A DNA stretch of 64,000 nucleotides from Tubulanus polymorphus (GCF_964204645.1 NC_134032.1:6069175-6133174); one strand, 5' to 3'; shown: positions 11,505 through 22,143, counted from the first letter of the stretch. A program made the numbers and translations. The notes: generated by a model not told the origin, from the letters alone.

Positions 11505-11932
11505 CGGTACAGCCTAGAAGAAACTTAACTCCGTTTTCGTTTGCGTTTGGTTTTATATCGTTCAAACCGCGTTTCGTAATTCGTTTTCGTTCGACACTCG
11601 TTAGGGACGAATATTCGTTTCAGAATTACGCGTTTCACTGCACGCTGCGCGCAACTAAACTTCGAACGCTCCTATTAGGCGTTTATAATGTTTGTGCATG
11701 TATTTTACCATGTAGTCATCCAAATACAAGAGATTGCACTCGAAAAGAAGGGAGCTGCTGTTAGTACGTTCGTGCATTCGATGTCTGCGCGCCATACGCG
11801 TTGAATTTGAACCGCGGGAGTAACTAGTTTGATTCAGGTTTCTATTTCGTTTTATCAAAAACGAAAAACGAAAACGCAACGATCTCCAACGAACGCCGGA
11901 CGCGTTATTACTTTTTGGCTGTACCGTATATT
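11505..11932. mobile_element. Possible MITE with short inverted ends
   Basis: The left end has gatacggtacagcc and the right end has ggctgtaccgtat, reverse complements over about 12-13 bp. The inside contains repeated cgttttcgtt-type words in both directions. It lies in what would be the intron between the two exon-like blocks. No target duplication was established. Confidence 0.3.
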
Positions 11933-12060
11933 ATATGTCAAGCCTTCATGTAAACAAATTTTCCCAGGTGATAGGCAAGATCAAGTGTTCATGTATTCAC
12001 AGCAACAGTTATCTTTTTCTCTGAATTCTATCAAAAATTTATGTATTTTTGATTCTATAG

Positions 12061-12226
12061 ATCGCAGGATGTGAACACAAAGAGAGCTTCAACGAGATGG
12101 TGGCTAAACATGAGTGCGTTATCTCGGTTTTTGGTTGCATGACACTGGCAACGTATAAGAACAAGAAGCCACTAATCAAAGGACTCGATTTCTTGCTATT
12201 CAGCGATGGAGTGTACCTTTGGCACA
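12061..12226 (+). other. Possible host internal exon
   Basis: Open between a tctatag acceptor and a gtaagt donor. It encodes about 55 residues including FNEMVAKHECVISVFGCMTL and LIKGLDFLLFSDGVYLWH, which look protein-like (balanced hydrophobic pattern, no low complexity). It is in phase with the block at 11,324. I do not recognise the family. Against it: joining it to the block at 12,397 in the simplest way runs into a stop. Confidence 0.35.
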
Positions 12227-12396
12227 GTAAGTTCAATGCCTTTATATTGTAATTTGTGAACACAAGAGTATTATCTTGAAGGCAATTCGGACATTTTTAA
12301 TATACCCATTCGCGAATCTAGACAATTGCCTTATAATTTCGAACGTCGAGGAAACTGCGAACGAAAGTTTATAAATGCAGTGATATACTATCCCAG

Positions 12397-12844
12397 TTAA
12401 GGACGCCCGCGCCCACTGTCACAAAATGCGAAAGACTAAAATCCAGAAACCAATACAAACCGGCGCTGATCAAGTTAGCAGTCGTAGACTTAAAAACCAC
12501 GATCGAAGTACTTCGCAAGGAGGTAGAAAAATGCGAAACAGTTTGGATACGGAGCGCAAAAAGCCATGTTGAAAGGTTACAAGAATTCAGCACCCGCAAG
12601 ATTCTCCAATTTATCCCAGAAGGTGAAAGCCTTAAACTGGCTAGTAACGGTCGCTTGGTTGACGAAACGCCTACGCATCCACAGCATGAGCTGAGTGATA
12701 AACCGTCAACCGCTGGAAATCCAAAAGCCACCTACTCGTCAACCGCTGGAAACCCAAAAGCCACGCAAGCGGGCCCAGCCGAACATGTACCACGGGCACG
12801 TTCCTCACGACCAAGTTTACCGGTGCGTAACCCATCCACGGCTG
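12397..12844 (+). other. Possible host or transposon exon
   Basis: Open for 149 codons from a tcccag acceptor to a gtgagt donor at 12,845. The first half is helical (LKTTIEVLRKEVEKCETVW, then SHVERLQEFSTRKILQF). The second half is rich in P, S and T with a duplicated KPSTAGNPKAT-type segment. This looks like a coiled-coil plus disordered linker protein. A frame of similar length on the opposite strand overlaps it, so the strand choice rests on the splice signals and composition. Function unknown. Confidence 0.35.
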
Positions 12845-13091
12845 GTGAGTTTAACTGTTTGCGCGCAACTACCACAGACGCCCTCTTTCGTATTCGGTAG
12901 TAACCAGGTGCCAGGAGGCTCAGTAAATCAACGCAGATCTAGGACATCGAAACCGGACCAAAAACATCCTCGCGTTTCGTCATCGTCATCACCCGAAACC
13001 ACCATAGATTTGCTGCGCTCGGCCTAACGCTCGAAAAAAAGAATCGCACCTGACAATTCTCCACCGCGTTAGGTGTGCTTCGATATTAATC

Positions 13092-14450
13092 TAATTCAAT
13101 TCAATCATTCAATTCAATTAATGTTTATTGTCTTTTAAATCAATATTACATGACTATAGGTGAGAAGAAAAACAAAATGAGGGGGAAAATAAAAATATGT
13201 TTAGGTCTTTGGCTAGCTTAGTTGATGTAAGAATCTTAGTAAACTGTGTATTAGTATTTCGGGTACAATAATCTGGGAGCAATTTTGTAAATTTTTCTAT
13301 AAGAAAGGCCCTTAAATCTGAATACTCTGGGCACTCCATCACAAAATGAACGTCGGTTTCTACTGCATCACACAGAGAGCACTTCCTGTCGACACGCGGG
13401 ATAAAATGTCTCCCCCCTTTCTATCATCAGTATGTGGGCACTTGGCCTGAGACGCGTAAGGGCCATTCAATAGTTCCTGTGCATGTTGAGTAGTAGGTAC
13501 GGTTCAATTTGGAATCCTGTTTTCACTAATCTAAATAACTCTAACTTGTTTGAATTTCCTATCTGATGATTCCAGTATATCTTGAACTTCTCCTGCATTT
13601 TGTGTCTTAACCTATTGTTGATTTAGAGATTTTAGAGTTTTCTATGTACAAAGATTCCCGACTAATACAAGAGAGTAAAGCATATACAAAATGATTCCAT
13701 TCCACCATGGCAGTTTCTTAACACTATCATAAATTGCATATGCTAAAGTACCATTCGAGCCCTTAATATGTTGCCAGAAGTTGGTAATTCTAATACAGGT
13801 TTCGATATAAAGTGGGTATTTCCCCAATTCCCCTAAAACTGCCATATCAGTGTTTTCCTATTAACCCCTAAAATGAATTTGCAAAGGCAAGTAATTTGTG
13901 GTGATGGGTTTCTTTCATGAGGGTTGATTCTAGGCAGAACTGGTTGTTCTTTGCTAATCTTTTGGCAAGTGTTGTAGAGGGCAGCCATATCTCGCAACCG
14001 TATAATAAGATTGGGCTCACAAGAGTGTCAAATTGATATAATGCCGCGTTTTACAGTTTAGTACCCCGATCATTTTCTGGATTGACAACATTGCCCGGTT
14101 GGCAGATGCGAAAAGATGCTCTTTGGCTTTCTGGAATTTATCATTCGATGAAAATATAAGGCCAAGGTATTTGAATTCTATAACCAACTCGAGGTATGAG
14201 TTTCCAAGTGAAAATTCAAATGTAAATTTACTTTTTTTTCTTTACACCACGACTTTGATCTTATCAGTATTGATCTCAAGTTTCCATTTTCTACAAAAAA
14301 GATCTAGCATTTCAAGACATTCCTGAAGTCCTTCTGGGGAGTTGGACACTAGCACGAGGTCATCGGCGTATAAGAGACAGCTAAGAAGTGTCGCCGATTA
14401 CTACAGGATCACATTTAACAATATCATTTATATACGGGTTGAAAAGAAGC
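13092..14450 (-). mobile_element. 5'-truncated LINE fragment
   Basis: On the minus strand the RT active-site block YADDLVLVS lies near 14,372-14,346. Next come LQECLEMLDLFCRKWKLEIN and, after several frame breaks, the C-terminal MMECPEYSDLR region near 13,342. The 3' end carries attcaattcaa-type short repeats at 13,092-13,120. The 5' half is absent. The clade is uncertain; it differs from the L2-like fragment at 7.4-8.7 kb. Confidence 0.65.
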
Positions 14451-14505
14451 GAACTTAAAATATAAAATGTAAAAATATTAAAATATTAAAATATAAAATG
14501 GACAT

Positions 14506-14555
14506 AAAAAATAAAAAATAAATTCTCGCACGCTCGAATTTATTTTTTATTTTTT
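14506..14555. repeat. Perfect 20-bp AT hairpin
   Basis: aaaaaataaaaaataaattc and its exact reverse complement are separated by 10 bp (tcgcacgctc). It sits just outside the Polinton remnant that begins near 14,590 and may mark its break point. Confidence 0.8.
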
Positions 14556-14673
14556 ACTCCCTCGCCCCTTCAACCTTTGATATGAAACAACTTATTCCCT
14601 CTTACTCTAATAATATTCATATATATGAACATTATATAAATGAAATCAATTTTAATAAAAAATATGTTATTAA

Positions 14674-15017
14674 AATGGAGAGTAAACAAATACACAGTGA
14701 ATTCTTAAATAGAATCAAAGATACAACAAATGTCAAATCAGTAGATTATAAATTCAAAAAGGTTAACAGAATTAACATTACATAAGAAATATTTAATTAC
14801 AAATATTGAAACAATTACTAATAGATATGGTAATAAATTAGTAATTCACTTAGAATATGAAGGATTAAAAAGAAATAAATATAAATTTAGAACATATTTA
14901 CCAGATAGATTTCATAGATTATCTAGTGAAGATCTAGAAGAATTATGTTCAGGTAACTTCTATTTCATATATAAGGGTAAGAATGAAAAAGGGCACAATG
15001 ATATAGATTTTGAATAA
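14674..15017 (+). pseudogene. Polinton small conserved protein, broken
   Basis: Starts MESKQIHSEFLNRIKDTTN. After a stop near 14,783 and a frame change it continues with a block ending KGKNEKGHNDIDFE. The 108-residue protein at 20,735 ends HGKNEDGHHDLEIVD and has the same LPD(R/K) segment before it. The pair shows this is a real conserved family. Function unknown. Confidence 0.65.
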
Positions 15018-15037
15018 TATAAAAATATGTAAAATAA

Positions 15038-15480
15038 ATGGTAGAATTAAAAGAATATAGAATATTTTTAAGTAAGAACAAAGTTAACTAATGAACAACA
15101 TAAATTCATAGTAAGAAAACCATTAGCTAAAATTGTAGGAATTACACCAAATAAAGTTTATACAAATGTTGATGCTACACCAAACCTAATGCCTTACACA
15201 CATTTTTATATGTATTGTAATTTAATTTATCCTATAAAGACATTTGAAGCAACTAAAGATACAATTTGTAATTCTGGTTAATTAAATATTTTACCATTAA
15301 AAATGCTAAACACTTTGGAACACATATTACTTATTATTTATCAGAATGCGAATTTAAACCTTGTATTCCACATTTTAATAATTTTAAATTAGAAGTTAGA
15401 AATCATATAATAATGCATACTTAATTGATTTTAATAATTTTCTTGTAATTTACGAATTAGTTATAAGATGTAAAGAGTAA
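15038..15480 (+). pseudogene. Polinton minor capsid protein, deleted copy
   Basis: Begins MVELKEYRIF like the intact gene at 32,263 (-), hits a stop after ~16 codons, then resumes at the KPLAK segment. About 120 codons of the middle are lost, and there are further frame changes and stops. The C-terminal blocks (YTHFYMYCNLI, IDFNNF) match the intact copy. The start sits on a ...taaaataaATG motif as in the intact element. Confidence 0.7.
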
Positions 15481-15496
15481 TTTTTTTGATATATAA

Positions 15497-15757
15497 ATGA
15501 ATATAACTGTTGGACCGAGTTTATGTTTTGGATTTGATTTTAAACGTGAGAAAGAAATGAAATTTGATATTAATGATGTAATAACACGTATAAAAAATAT
15601 TGTATTTACTAATGAAACAACATTTGATCATGAAACATCAATAAATAAAGAAACTTATAATGTAGAAAAAATTACTGATTTAATTAGAAATTCTTTAAGA
15701 TTTTATGAATTAGATGAAGATTTTATCATCGATGATATTAAAAAAAATAATAACTGA
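15497..15757 (+). pseudogene. Polinton 118-residue-type protein, broken copy
   Basis: Starts MNITVGPSLCFGFDFKREKE, nearly identical to the intact gene at 31,488 (-). It stays open to an early stop in an A-rich run (NNN-stop) that corresponds to about residue 86 of 118; recognisable sequence goes on in another frame. Directly upstream is aatttttttgatatataa, the same start-abutting motif as in the intact Polinton. Confidence 0.75.
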
Positions 15758-15854
15758 AATACATAAAAATTAAAACTAATAATATTATAAATATTGAAAT
15801 AATTATAACTAAGTTAACTAAATATTTTGAATATAATTTTACATAGAGAAATGA

Positions 15855-17110
15855 AGTTTTAGATTCATTAATTAATTTAGATATTTATGTTACTGAAACT
15901 AATAATTTTAATGCAAAGATGGAATATATATTTCATGTATACGTAATTAATTTTAAAAAATTGAAAGATGAAAAACAATGGTTATTAAAATCTAATATGA
16001 AGTATTTGCAGAACCAGTTAAATTTTGCAGCTATTTGCGCAACAACAGGATGTGGAATTAGTTGGAATGATCATTTAAATAATTCTTAATATAAATTAAT
16101 TTAAAGTTTATTTAGATTTCATACTTATTTTCAAAAAATATTAATAATAAATGAATAAGAGTGTCCTTTACCAGGATCTAGATATTTTAAAGAATTACAT
16201 AATAAGATTAATTTATCAAAGTTTTATAAAAGTTGTAATGAATTTAATATAAGTATAAATAATTCTGATTTCAGAACAAAAATTGGAACAATAAGATCAC
16301 TTCCTTGCCCTACAAATATTGAACAATATTGTGCAATTCCATCTAATAGATTTTATAATATCTATAATAATAAATTAGGTTATGGTAAAATAGAAACTAT
16401 GGATTTAGAAACATTAAATTTCAAGAAAACAATGATGGTTGGGTTTATTTTATTTTAGATAATAGAGAAGGTTTTACTAAAGCTGGTATACAAAGAATAA
16501 ATCAATCAATTAGAACATATTTGATATGTATTCTAGGCGACCAAATTGTAACAAGATCCCCAATAATTGGAAATTTAAATACATCATTTGATACACAAAA
16601 ACAATTGAAAGTATTATTTGAAGATTCAATTCATAATGATAAAAATAGATCGATTCCAGAAAACATTGTAAGATATCAAAATTATTTAGATAAATCTCAT
16701 GTAAGATTAGATTATTGTATTGGTCCTAATTAATTAATTATTTCTGATGATTTAATATTAAAAATGGGAAATATAATTGGTTATGATAATCTAATTAAAA
16801 CTGCAACAAAAAACAATTCATTTGGATTAAATGATATGAATAAAAAGATTATTACTGCTCCAAAATTAATGGAAGGTGAAAAAATTTAAAAAAATATTCA
16901 ATCAACTGAAACTAAAACTAAGAATATTAAATTGGATAATGATTATAAAATAAAAGATTACAATATATAGCAAATCGAATATAGAAAATATAAAAACTGA
17001 TATTATTCAACATGATATAATTAAAAGTAATAATGATAATAAATCACATGAAAATGCTATAACTTGTATAGGAATTGTGATAGCAGGAATATTATATTTT
17101 AAATTTTAAT
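15855..17110 (+). pseudogene. Polinton 460-residue-type protein, broken copy
   Basis: Matches residues ~30-460 of the intact gene at 29,992-28,610 (-), for example the ATTGCGISWNDHLNN and SPIIGNLNTSFDTQK blocks. The start is lost and there are stops and frame changes near 16,088, 16,159, 16,420, 16,732 and 16,886. The longest open piece is 16,521-16,733. The C-terminal membrane segment and stop are still recognisable at 17,050-17,109. Confidence 0.75.
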
Positions 17111-17540
17111 TTTTGGTTTACCTTTGTCAGCGATATGAAGTTGGCATTGAGCCAATACATGTAAAATCGCGGTACGTTTTTTTATGTGAGCATTTGTTTC
17201 ATTGGTTCTCGGTTTAAACGACGTATAATCGATGCGATTGAAGACATGGCGAACCTCCGTCGATGTACATGGTCAACTTTGTTAAAATTCTACGAAAAAC
17301 TGTTTTTGGCGGGAAAATTCTTAGCTCTCGCGTATAAAATTGCAATGACCTCGATTGGGGGGCGTCGTCTCTACGAGCGAATGTGATTGGCTGTTTTTGC
17401 TGCGAGGTATTAGACCGACACACGTACGCAGTTTACTCAGCTGACGCAATTAAATAGTTCGTTATAAAATGAATTATGTAGGCCTAGTTGTTGATATGTT
17501 ACATCAAAGCTTGGTTCAGTTTTGTGGTAGCGTATAGAAT
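17111..17540. other. No gene seen
   Basis: Host-like base composition directly after the Polinton remnant. Short open frames on both strands overlap each other and show no recognised motif. Confidence 0.3.
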
Positions 17541-17661
17541 TATCAAAAAACGTCATCATCTTTCGAAAGCGGTTTATCGGGCCAAACGAAAGGATTCAAT
17601 AAAGCCAGATTCATGCGCAGGTATTTCACAATCAACTACATCGTCATTTACATCGCTCTCG
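17541..17661 (+). other. Possible host exon
   Basis: A short open block reading KKRHHLSKAVYRAKRKDS and on to a serine/threonine-rich end stops exactly at a gtaagt donor. The acceptor is not certain. Function unknown. Confidence 0.25.
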
Positions 17662-18208
17662 GTAAGTCAAGTTTTCTTTCTATAAACTGTTAAAATTATA
17701 TTACTTGTGGCAGTGACAGCTTTCGAAAATCACATGTTTGTCATTCTAAGTGTTCAAGGGTTTGCTAAGTGTAGCTTTCATTTTACGAATTCTACACCGT
17801 GGTTTGTAATGGACGGATTATTATTAACACGTGCGATCAATCATGGCGGTGCCGTCATGAAACGTACTGTTGCCATTGTTAAGAGCAAGAAAGTGTCTGT
17901 CTCTACCCATTGTTTGTACGAGTCTAGCTAGGCCTAATTAGTCAATTTTTGTCTTTAGTTACTGATTTGTGGGAATTGAAAATCAGATTTAGGCGTACTG
18001 AACATTTTCACTAAATACATGGCCGTGGTCAGGTGAGTACGTCGCAGAAATAACAACATAGCCGTTACGGCTCAAATCGTTTTTCTGTAGTAGAATCTCT
18101 CAGATGATCACTCATTTTTCATCAACTTATTGTCGTCATTTATTTTGTTTGATAGGCTTATGTGTTGAGGTATTATGATATTTTAAGGGCTTGTTAGAAA
18201 CCGTGCAG
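17662..18208. other. No gene seen
   Basis: One open frame (17,707-17,931, plus) of 74 codons without recognised motifs; probably chance or intron. Confidence 0.3.
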
Positions 18209-18243
18209 CGCACGTGGTGCTGTATTATACAGCACCACGTGCG
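18209..18243. repeat. Perfect 17-bp inverted repeat
   Basis: cgcacgtggtgctgtat and its exact reverse complement are separated by one base. It contains two CACGTG E-box words. The first arm is not extended by similar flanks, so it is not obviously a transposon end. Confidence 0.85.
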
Positions 18244-18322
18244 TATACAGTATATACTATCAATAGTATGTAGTATACATACACTTACATGCGTCGTGTC
18301 AGGAACTGACAGCAGTTCTCTT

Positions 18323-18324
18323 CA

Positions 18325-18368
<44 letters not shown>

Positions 18369-18426
18369 CACACGCACACACGCACACACGCACACACGCA
18401 CACACGCACACACACACACACACACG
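18323..18426. repeat. (CACG)n / (CA)n microsatellite
   Basis: About ten cacg tetramers pass into cacacacg and then pure ca repeats. Long open frames exist on both strands only because the repeat has no stops. Confidence 0.95.
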
Positions 18427-18789
18427 TTGGGCTCTGCACTGCTCTCACCCATCTGCATTGAATATAAATATATTGTTTCATGCAGTTTCAAAAAAACTTT
18501 CAATGAATTGAAAATTATTATATTGCATAATCATTTGAAGCATACACATTTGTCATACCATCCATTTTGCTAGTGTGTTCTACTCACACTACTTGATCAA
18601 TTTTATATCAATGAAACATGATTCAAATATAAGTCATTGTTGACAAATATTGAGCAATAGAAATTTATTGTTATGCCCTTGACTTTACTTGAGAGGGCCC
18701 GTATTACAGAATTACCCGCATCTGAATACGTGCTGCAAGTGACCTTAACAGCGTAGAGGCTGCAATTGTTGACCTATTTATTTCAAACT

Positions 18790-19725
18790 TGATACACATT
18801 AGGATATCACTTGGGCCAGAACTATTTATTCGATTCAAATTACGGCCACCAGGGGCTAATGTTAGTGATTGGCAAGTAACTGTTGCAAGTAAAGCAGCCA
18901 GCTTAAGAACACATTAATGCTATTAGGCTACCCAAACTGATTGTCTCTGCGAGTATCACTGTGAGTTCACCGAACAAAGTTTTCACCTTATGCATATAAA
19001 ATTTGTCTAATAGTGTCTAGATAACAAGATCCAGAGCATCAACGATGAAACAATTTTCAACATTCATAATGAGACAATCTATCGAATATACACTACCAGC
19101 TTTACAACGCAGTCAGTCGCTAGAATGATTGGCAGTAGTTTGGAAGGCAGCCAATTTCCTGGAAACTTAAATTAGGCCACGCGTCTGAGGCACGTTTTCA
19201 CATCACTGACTGCAGTACATTTAAATATAACCACTGATCACAGCTTTTATACTATCATCGATATCAGATGAAATATTTCATAGCTGTCGCAGGATTCTTA
19301 CTAACAGTCGGATGCGATAGCCTTTTTTGAAAGCCCTGTTTAAGTAGGGTATCATATGGGGCAGAACCCTATTCAAAATCTGGTTAATTCAATTCAAATT
19401 ATGACCACCAGGGGCTGACATAAAAAATGACGTTAACAGCCTAGGGCAACAAATTTTTTTGTATACTTTGTACACGACTAGGGTATCACTTTGGACAGAA
19501 CCTTATAAAAAATTGGGTTGATGCGGTTAACATTATGGCCACAATGGGGCCGACATGATAAATAATGTTAGCAGTCTAGAAGCCGCAATTTTCTTAAAAC
19601 TTTATACACGATAAAACCTTTACTTGGGGCAGAGCCCTATTAAGGATTAAGTTGAATTGATTCAAATTATGGCCACCAGGGGAAAACAGCCTAGAGACTG
19701 CTACTGTTGATAAATTTTTTACACT
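18790..19725. repeat. Diverged ~137-bp tandem repeats
   Basis: Three adjacent units begin near 19,347, 19,481 and 19,618. They share ttcaaattatggccaccagg, gcagaaccctatt and an acagcctag-type end. A diverged single unit lies at about 18,800-18,880. The spacing of 134-137 bp and the moderate divergence suggest an old minisatellite. No coding content. Confidence 0.7.
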
Positions 19726-20193
19726 TTGTGAACATGTTGTTTAATATCATTCTTATAGAAATAATTGTGGCAACAATATTTCTAACACATTTTACCACAA
19801 ATCCTGTCACTTCACATGTGGGCCAGCGACATTCAGGCAGGGGGCATTTGAGGCTTTGCCTCAATCTAGTTTTTCAATGCGTCAATATCAAGTTTCAAGT
19901 TATTCACTTAAAATGTATTGAAACATCAATGATACTTCATTCATTTCAAATAGAGTATTCTTGAAATACTACAAAAAAACTTTCCTAACCATTGTAACTA
20001 CCAAAAATCTTCAGTAAATTTAATCATACATATTATAGGTGAAGTGAACTTCAAACATTTCAAAATTAATTATATTCTCCCTATTATCTTACTGTTGAGT
20101 ACTTGGGTGTTCATACAGATTTTATTTTCGTCTAGGAAAAACTTGTCCTTTCCATATTAACAATGTTACATGACTCTGAATTTTCTTTTTCAG
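19726..20193. other. No gene seen
   Basis: Host-like AT-rich sequence. The last 20 bases form a good polypyrimidine tract and acceptor (ttttctttttcag). Confidence 0.35.
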
Positions 20194-20217
20194 GTTGAAA
20201 ACAGTAGGAAGGAAATC
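20194..20217 (+). other. Possible 24-nt host micro-exon
   Basis: A strong acceptor (ttttctttttcag) is followed by 24 open bases (VENSRKEI) and a perfect gtaagt donor. The length keeps frame. If real, the Polinton at 20,298 inserted in the next intron, only ~80 bp away. Confidence 0.35.
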
Positions 20218-20291
20218 GTAAGTATTAGCTGAACATTGAAATGCTTGACCACCATAACTGACTAAAGCAAGACAATATTAATTGACAATTG

Positions 20292-20297
20292 CTTGAC
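20292..20297. repeat. Left target-site duplication (cttgac)
   Basis: Six bases directly before the left Polinton end, matching cctgac at 37,740-37,745 with one C/T difference. Six bp is the standard Polinton duplication length. Confidence 0.75.
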
Positions 20298-20383
20298 AGT
20301 AATTGGAAGATGTGGGTTTCAGATCAGAGGACGAGAGGACGAGACACCACTCATCACCACAAGTAATTTTTTTCCTAATAAAA
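20298..20383. repeat. Left terminal inverted repeat of the Polinton
   Basis: Matches the right end as reverse complement from the first base to the start codon at 20,384, and the similarity then goes on into coding sequence. It includes a short direct repeat (gaggacgagaggacgaga). The inner part, CTCATCACCACAAGTAATTT then TTTTCCTAATAA, is also the promoter-like sequence of the PolB gene at the other end. Confidence 0.9.
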
Positions 20384-20596
20384 ATGGGAGAGAGTGAGTA
20401 CCAGACAGAAAACAATAATGTTAATAAAAATCAATATTATTGCCCATATTGTAAAAAATACATTGATAAATCTATTAAACCTTATATGGAAAATGTTAGA
20501 AATTATATTGATTCACTAGAAATAAAAGATACAATTGAAATTTTAGAAATATTACGTAGTAAAATTGTGACACACATAAACAGTGAGTGCGCGTAA
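20384..20596 (+). pseudogene. Left-end truncated copy of the PolB 5' region
   Basis: Starts MGESEYQTENNNVNKNQYYC like the PolB gene at the right end (MGENEHQLENNN). After ~31 codons it jumps to the KPYMENVRNYIDSLEIKD segment, deleting about 100 codons including the second zinc motif. Similarity ends at about 20,572, after which unrelated sequence gives a stop at 20,596. It is the inner part of the terminal repeat rather than a working gene, but it keeps promoter, start and one CxxC motif. Confidence 0.8.
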
Positions 20597-20699
20597 CAAC
20601 AGCTGCGCGTGTGTTAACTATACCTGGATAAATAGATGCTGTGAGGCTTGGGTGAGAACAGTTAATAGCGTGTTTGTTATATACAAGGGGAAGTAATCC
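20597..20699. other. Non-Polinton spacer inside left end
   Basis: Higher G+C than its surroundings and not matched at the right end. It separates the terminal repeat from a second copy of the CTCATCACCACAAGTAATTT block at 20,701. Confidence 0.5.
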
Positions 20700-20700
20700 C

Positions 20701-20734
20701 ACTCATCACCACAAGTAATTTTTTTTCCTTATAA
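20701..20734 (+). promoter_or_regulatory. Early-type promoter-like block, second copy
   Basis: CTCATCACCACAAGTAATTT followed by TTTTTCCTTATAA runs up to the ATG at 20,735. It is the same block that lies upstream of PolB in the right terminal repeat and in the left end. The repetition of the whole ~34 bp directly against start codons is seen; promoter function is inferred. Confidence 0.6.
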
Positions 20735-21061
20735 ATGGGAGATAGAAAAGCATTCTTAGCAACAATAAATAACAGAATAAAACCAGCAAAAAAACAATTT
20801 GAAATAAAAAAGTTAGTTGATGTTACAAAAGAAATTGAACATAAAATATTGAAATTAGAAAAGATAAAAACTAAATATGGAGAGAAAGTATCAGCTAATT
20901 TAAGCTACTGTAATGTTAGTACATCACGAGAATTTAAAGTGTTTTTACCCGATAAACGGGTTTCATTGAGTATGGAGGAATTGAAAGATTTAGTAGGATT
21001 TAAAATAATATATCATGGGAAAAATGAAGACGGTCATCATGATTTAGAAATTGTTGATTAA
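20735..21061 (+). CDS. Polinton small conserved protein (108 aa)
   Basis: Starts MGDRKAFLATINNRIKPAKK and ends HGKNEDGHHDLEIVD. It has a basic, helical N-terminal half (residues 5-50) and a beta-rich C-terminal half with an FKVFLPDKR segment at about 68-76. No membrane segment, signal or cysteine motif. A decayed homologue at 14,674 preserves the C-terminal half, which shows selection on this region. Here it has the same promoter-like block as PolB; in remnant A it stands directly upstream of the minor capsid gene. The size and charge would suit a nucleic-acid-binding accessory protein, but this is only a guess. Confidence 0.7.
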   Translation: MGDRKAFLATINNRIKPAKKQFEIKKLVDVTKEIEHKILKLEKIKTKYGEKVSANLSYCNVSTSREFKVFLPDKRVSLSMEELKDLVGFKIIYHGKNEDGHHDLEIVD

Positions 21062-21102
21062 ATAAGAAATAAAAATAATGAATATCTATAATCCAAAATG
21101 AC

Positions 21103-21950
21103 CTTAGTTGTTTTATAAACAACTATAATCATACAGTACATCTGTTACATATTATTATAAGAGAGTGCTTCATTTGAATATTGATCAATCAAACAGGTGT
21201 TGCACAACGTTGTTGTTATATAATAAGCACGCAGTACATACAACACACACAAGCCAGTTAGCTGGTATTGAATTACTACGTTTTCATTAGTTGCTGAAAG
21301 CGAGGTTTATTTAAATTAGCTCAGTCGTGACGACAGGAGGATAGTCATCATTCTCTCGTGATTAAAAGGAATATTTCAATGTTTTTACGGTAAGTTTTTG
21401 CAAAACCACCCGACTTGACTCGCAGAGTTTTTAGGGGATAAGCATCCCGTTATTGAGAGGCGCCACGAGATACCTATCCCCAAGCATTTCTACTTACACC
21501 CCTGTGACCCACACCTCACCAATTCTCCTTCAATGGTTGACAGTCAACACATTATATTAAAGGCGCCTAATGCATTTCCTATCAACCCCTTACCCCCGAA
21601 AGGAGGATCGAAAGTCGAAACTGAAGGAGAACCACGGAGGGTGGACAAAGGTGCATTTTCGAAATGCCCCTGCAAGCCAAGCCCGGCGGCACTCCAGTGG
21701 TTGAATGAATTACCTTATATACTTAGCTAAAACACCTAAGTAAATGTTGTTGGTGCTAAAAAAATATGTGAAATTTGAAATTATAAATTATTCCAAATGA
21801 AAAGAATGTAAGAATGAAAACTGATAAATGAATTATGTATTTTTAACTTCATTATGATATAATTTTTAATCAAATTAGTAATCAATTACTATATTAATTG
21901 ATTAACAAATTCAAATTCAAATATTCAAATAAAAACAAAATAAATTAATA
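21103..21950. mobile_element. Foreign insertion inside the Polinton
   Basis: From about 21,103 to 21,780 the G+C content is host-like. The flanks carry an imperfect direct repeat (aataatgaatatct, then aatcc-aaatgac) at 21,077-21,100 and 21,955-21,980. It includes a gtaagt-type donor at 21,389 and G+C-rich stretches but no coding motif. It could be a solo LTR or a captured host segment; no LTR ends could be fixed. The part from 21,780 to 21,950 is AT-rich again. Confidence 0.45.
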
Positions 21951-21954
21951 AAAA

Positions 21955-22078
21955 TAATGAATATCTAGAATCCGAAATGACTTATCTGGACAATTTAATT
22001 GCTCCACATAGATAGACAAAAGTAGTGAGATATTCAATTATTTTTTTTGTTTTTTTTCTAAAATATTAATCCATTTGT
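21955..22078. repeat. Direct repeat flanking the HNH gene, left copy
   Basis: The block from atccgaaatgacttatctgg to ctaaaatattaatccatt is repeated almost exactly at 22,808-22,941. The HNH gene lies between the two copies. Confidence 0.85.
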
Positions 22079-22143
22079 TGGTCGAAGAAATGGAAGAGGA
22101 TTATAAATTATTAACCAATTTAGTAAAAAAATACGTATAATAA

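Larger units (their letters stand above)
14590..17110 (+). mobile_element. Polinton remnant A (plus orientation)
   Basis: Very AT-rich block holding four decayed Polinton genes in the order small protein, minor capsid, 118-residue-type protein, 460-residue-type protein. Each is recognised by direct comparison with the intact Polinton at 20.3-37.7 kb. Compared with that element, the 73-, 140- and 144-codon genes are missing between the last two, so there is an internal deletion. Neither terminal repeat is present. The remnant ends exactly at the stop codon of its last gene. Confidence 0.85.

Noticed and set aside
12369-12731. Minus-strand frame of 120 codons
   Set aside because: It overlaps the plus-strand exon-like block, which has splice signals and a more protein-like composition. 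The minus frame has no recognised motif.
17214-17423. Small gene pair on both strands at 17.2-17.4 kb
   Set aside because: Frames are antisense to one another, short and without motifs or splice support.
18191-18511. Long overlapping open frames on both strands
   Set aside because: They are read through a CACG/CA microsatellite without stops; the predicted proteins are pure repeat (TH/AR, VC).
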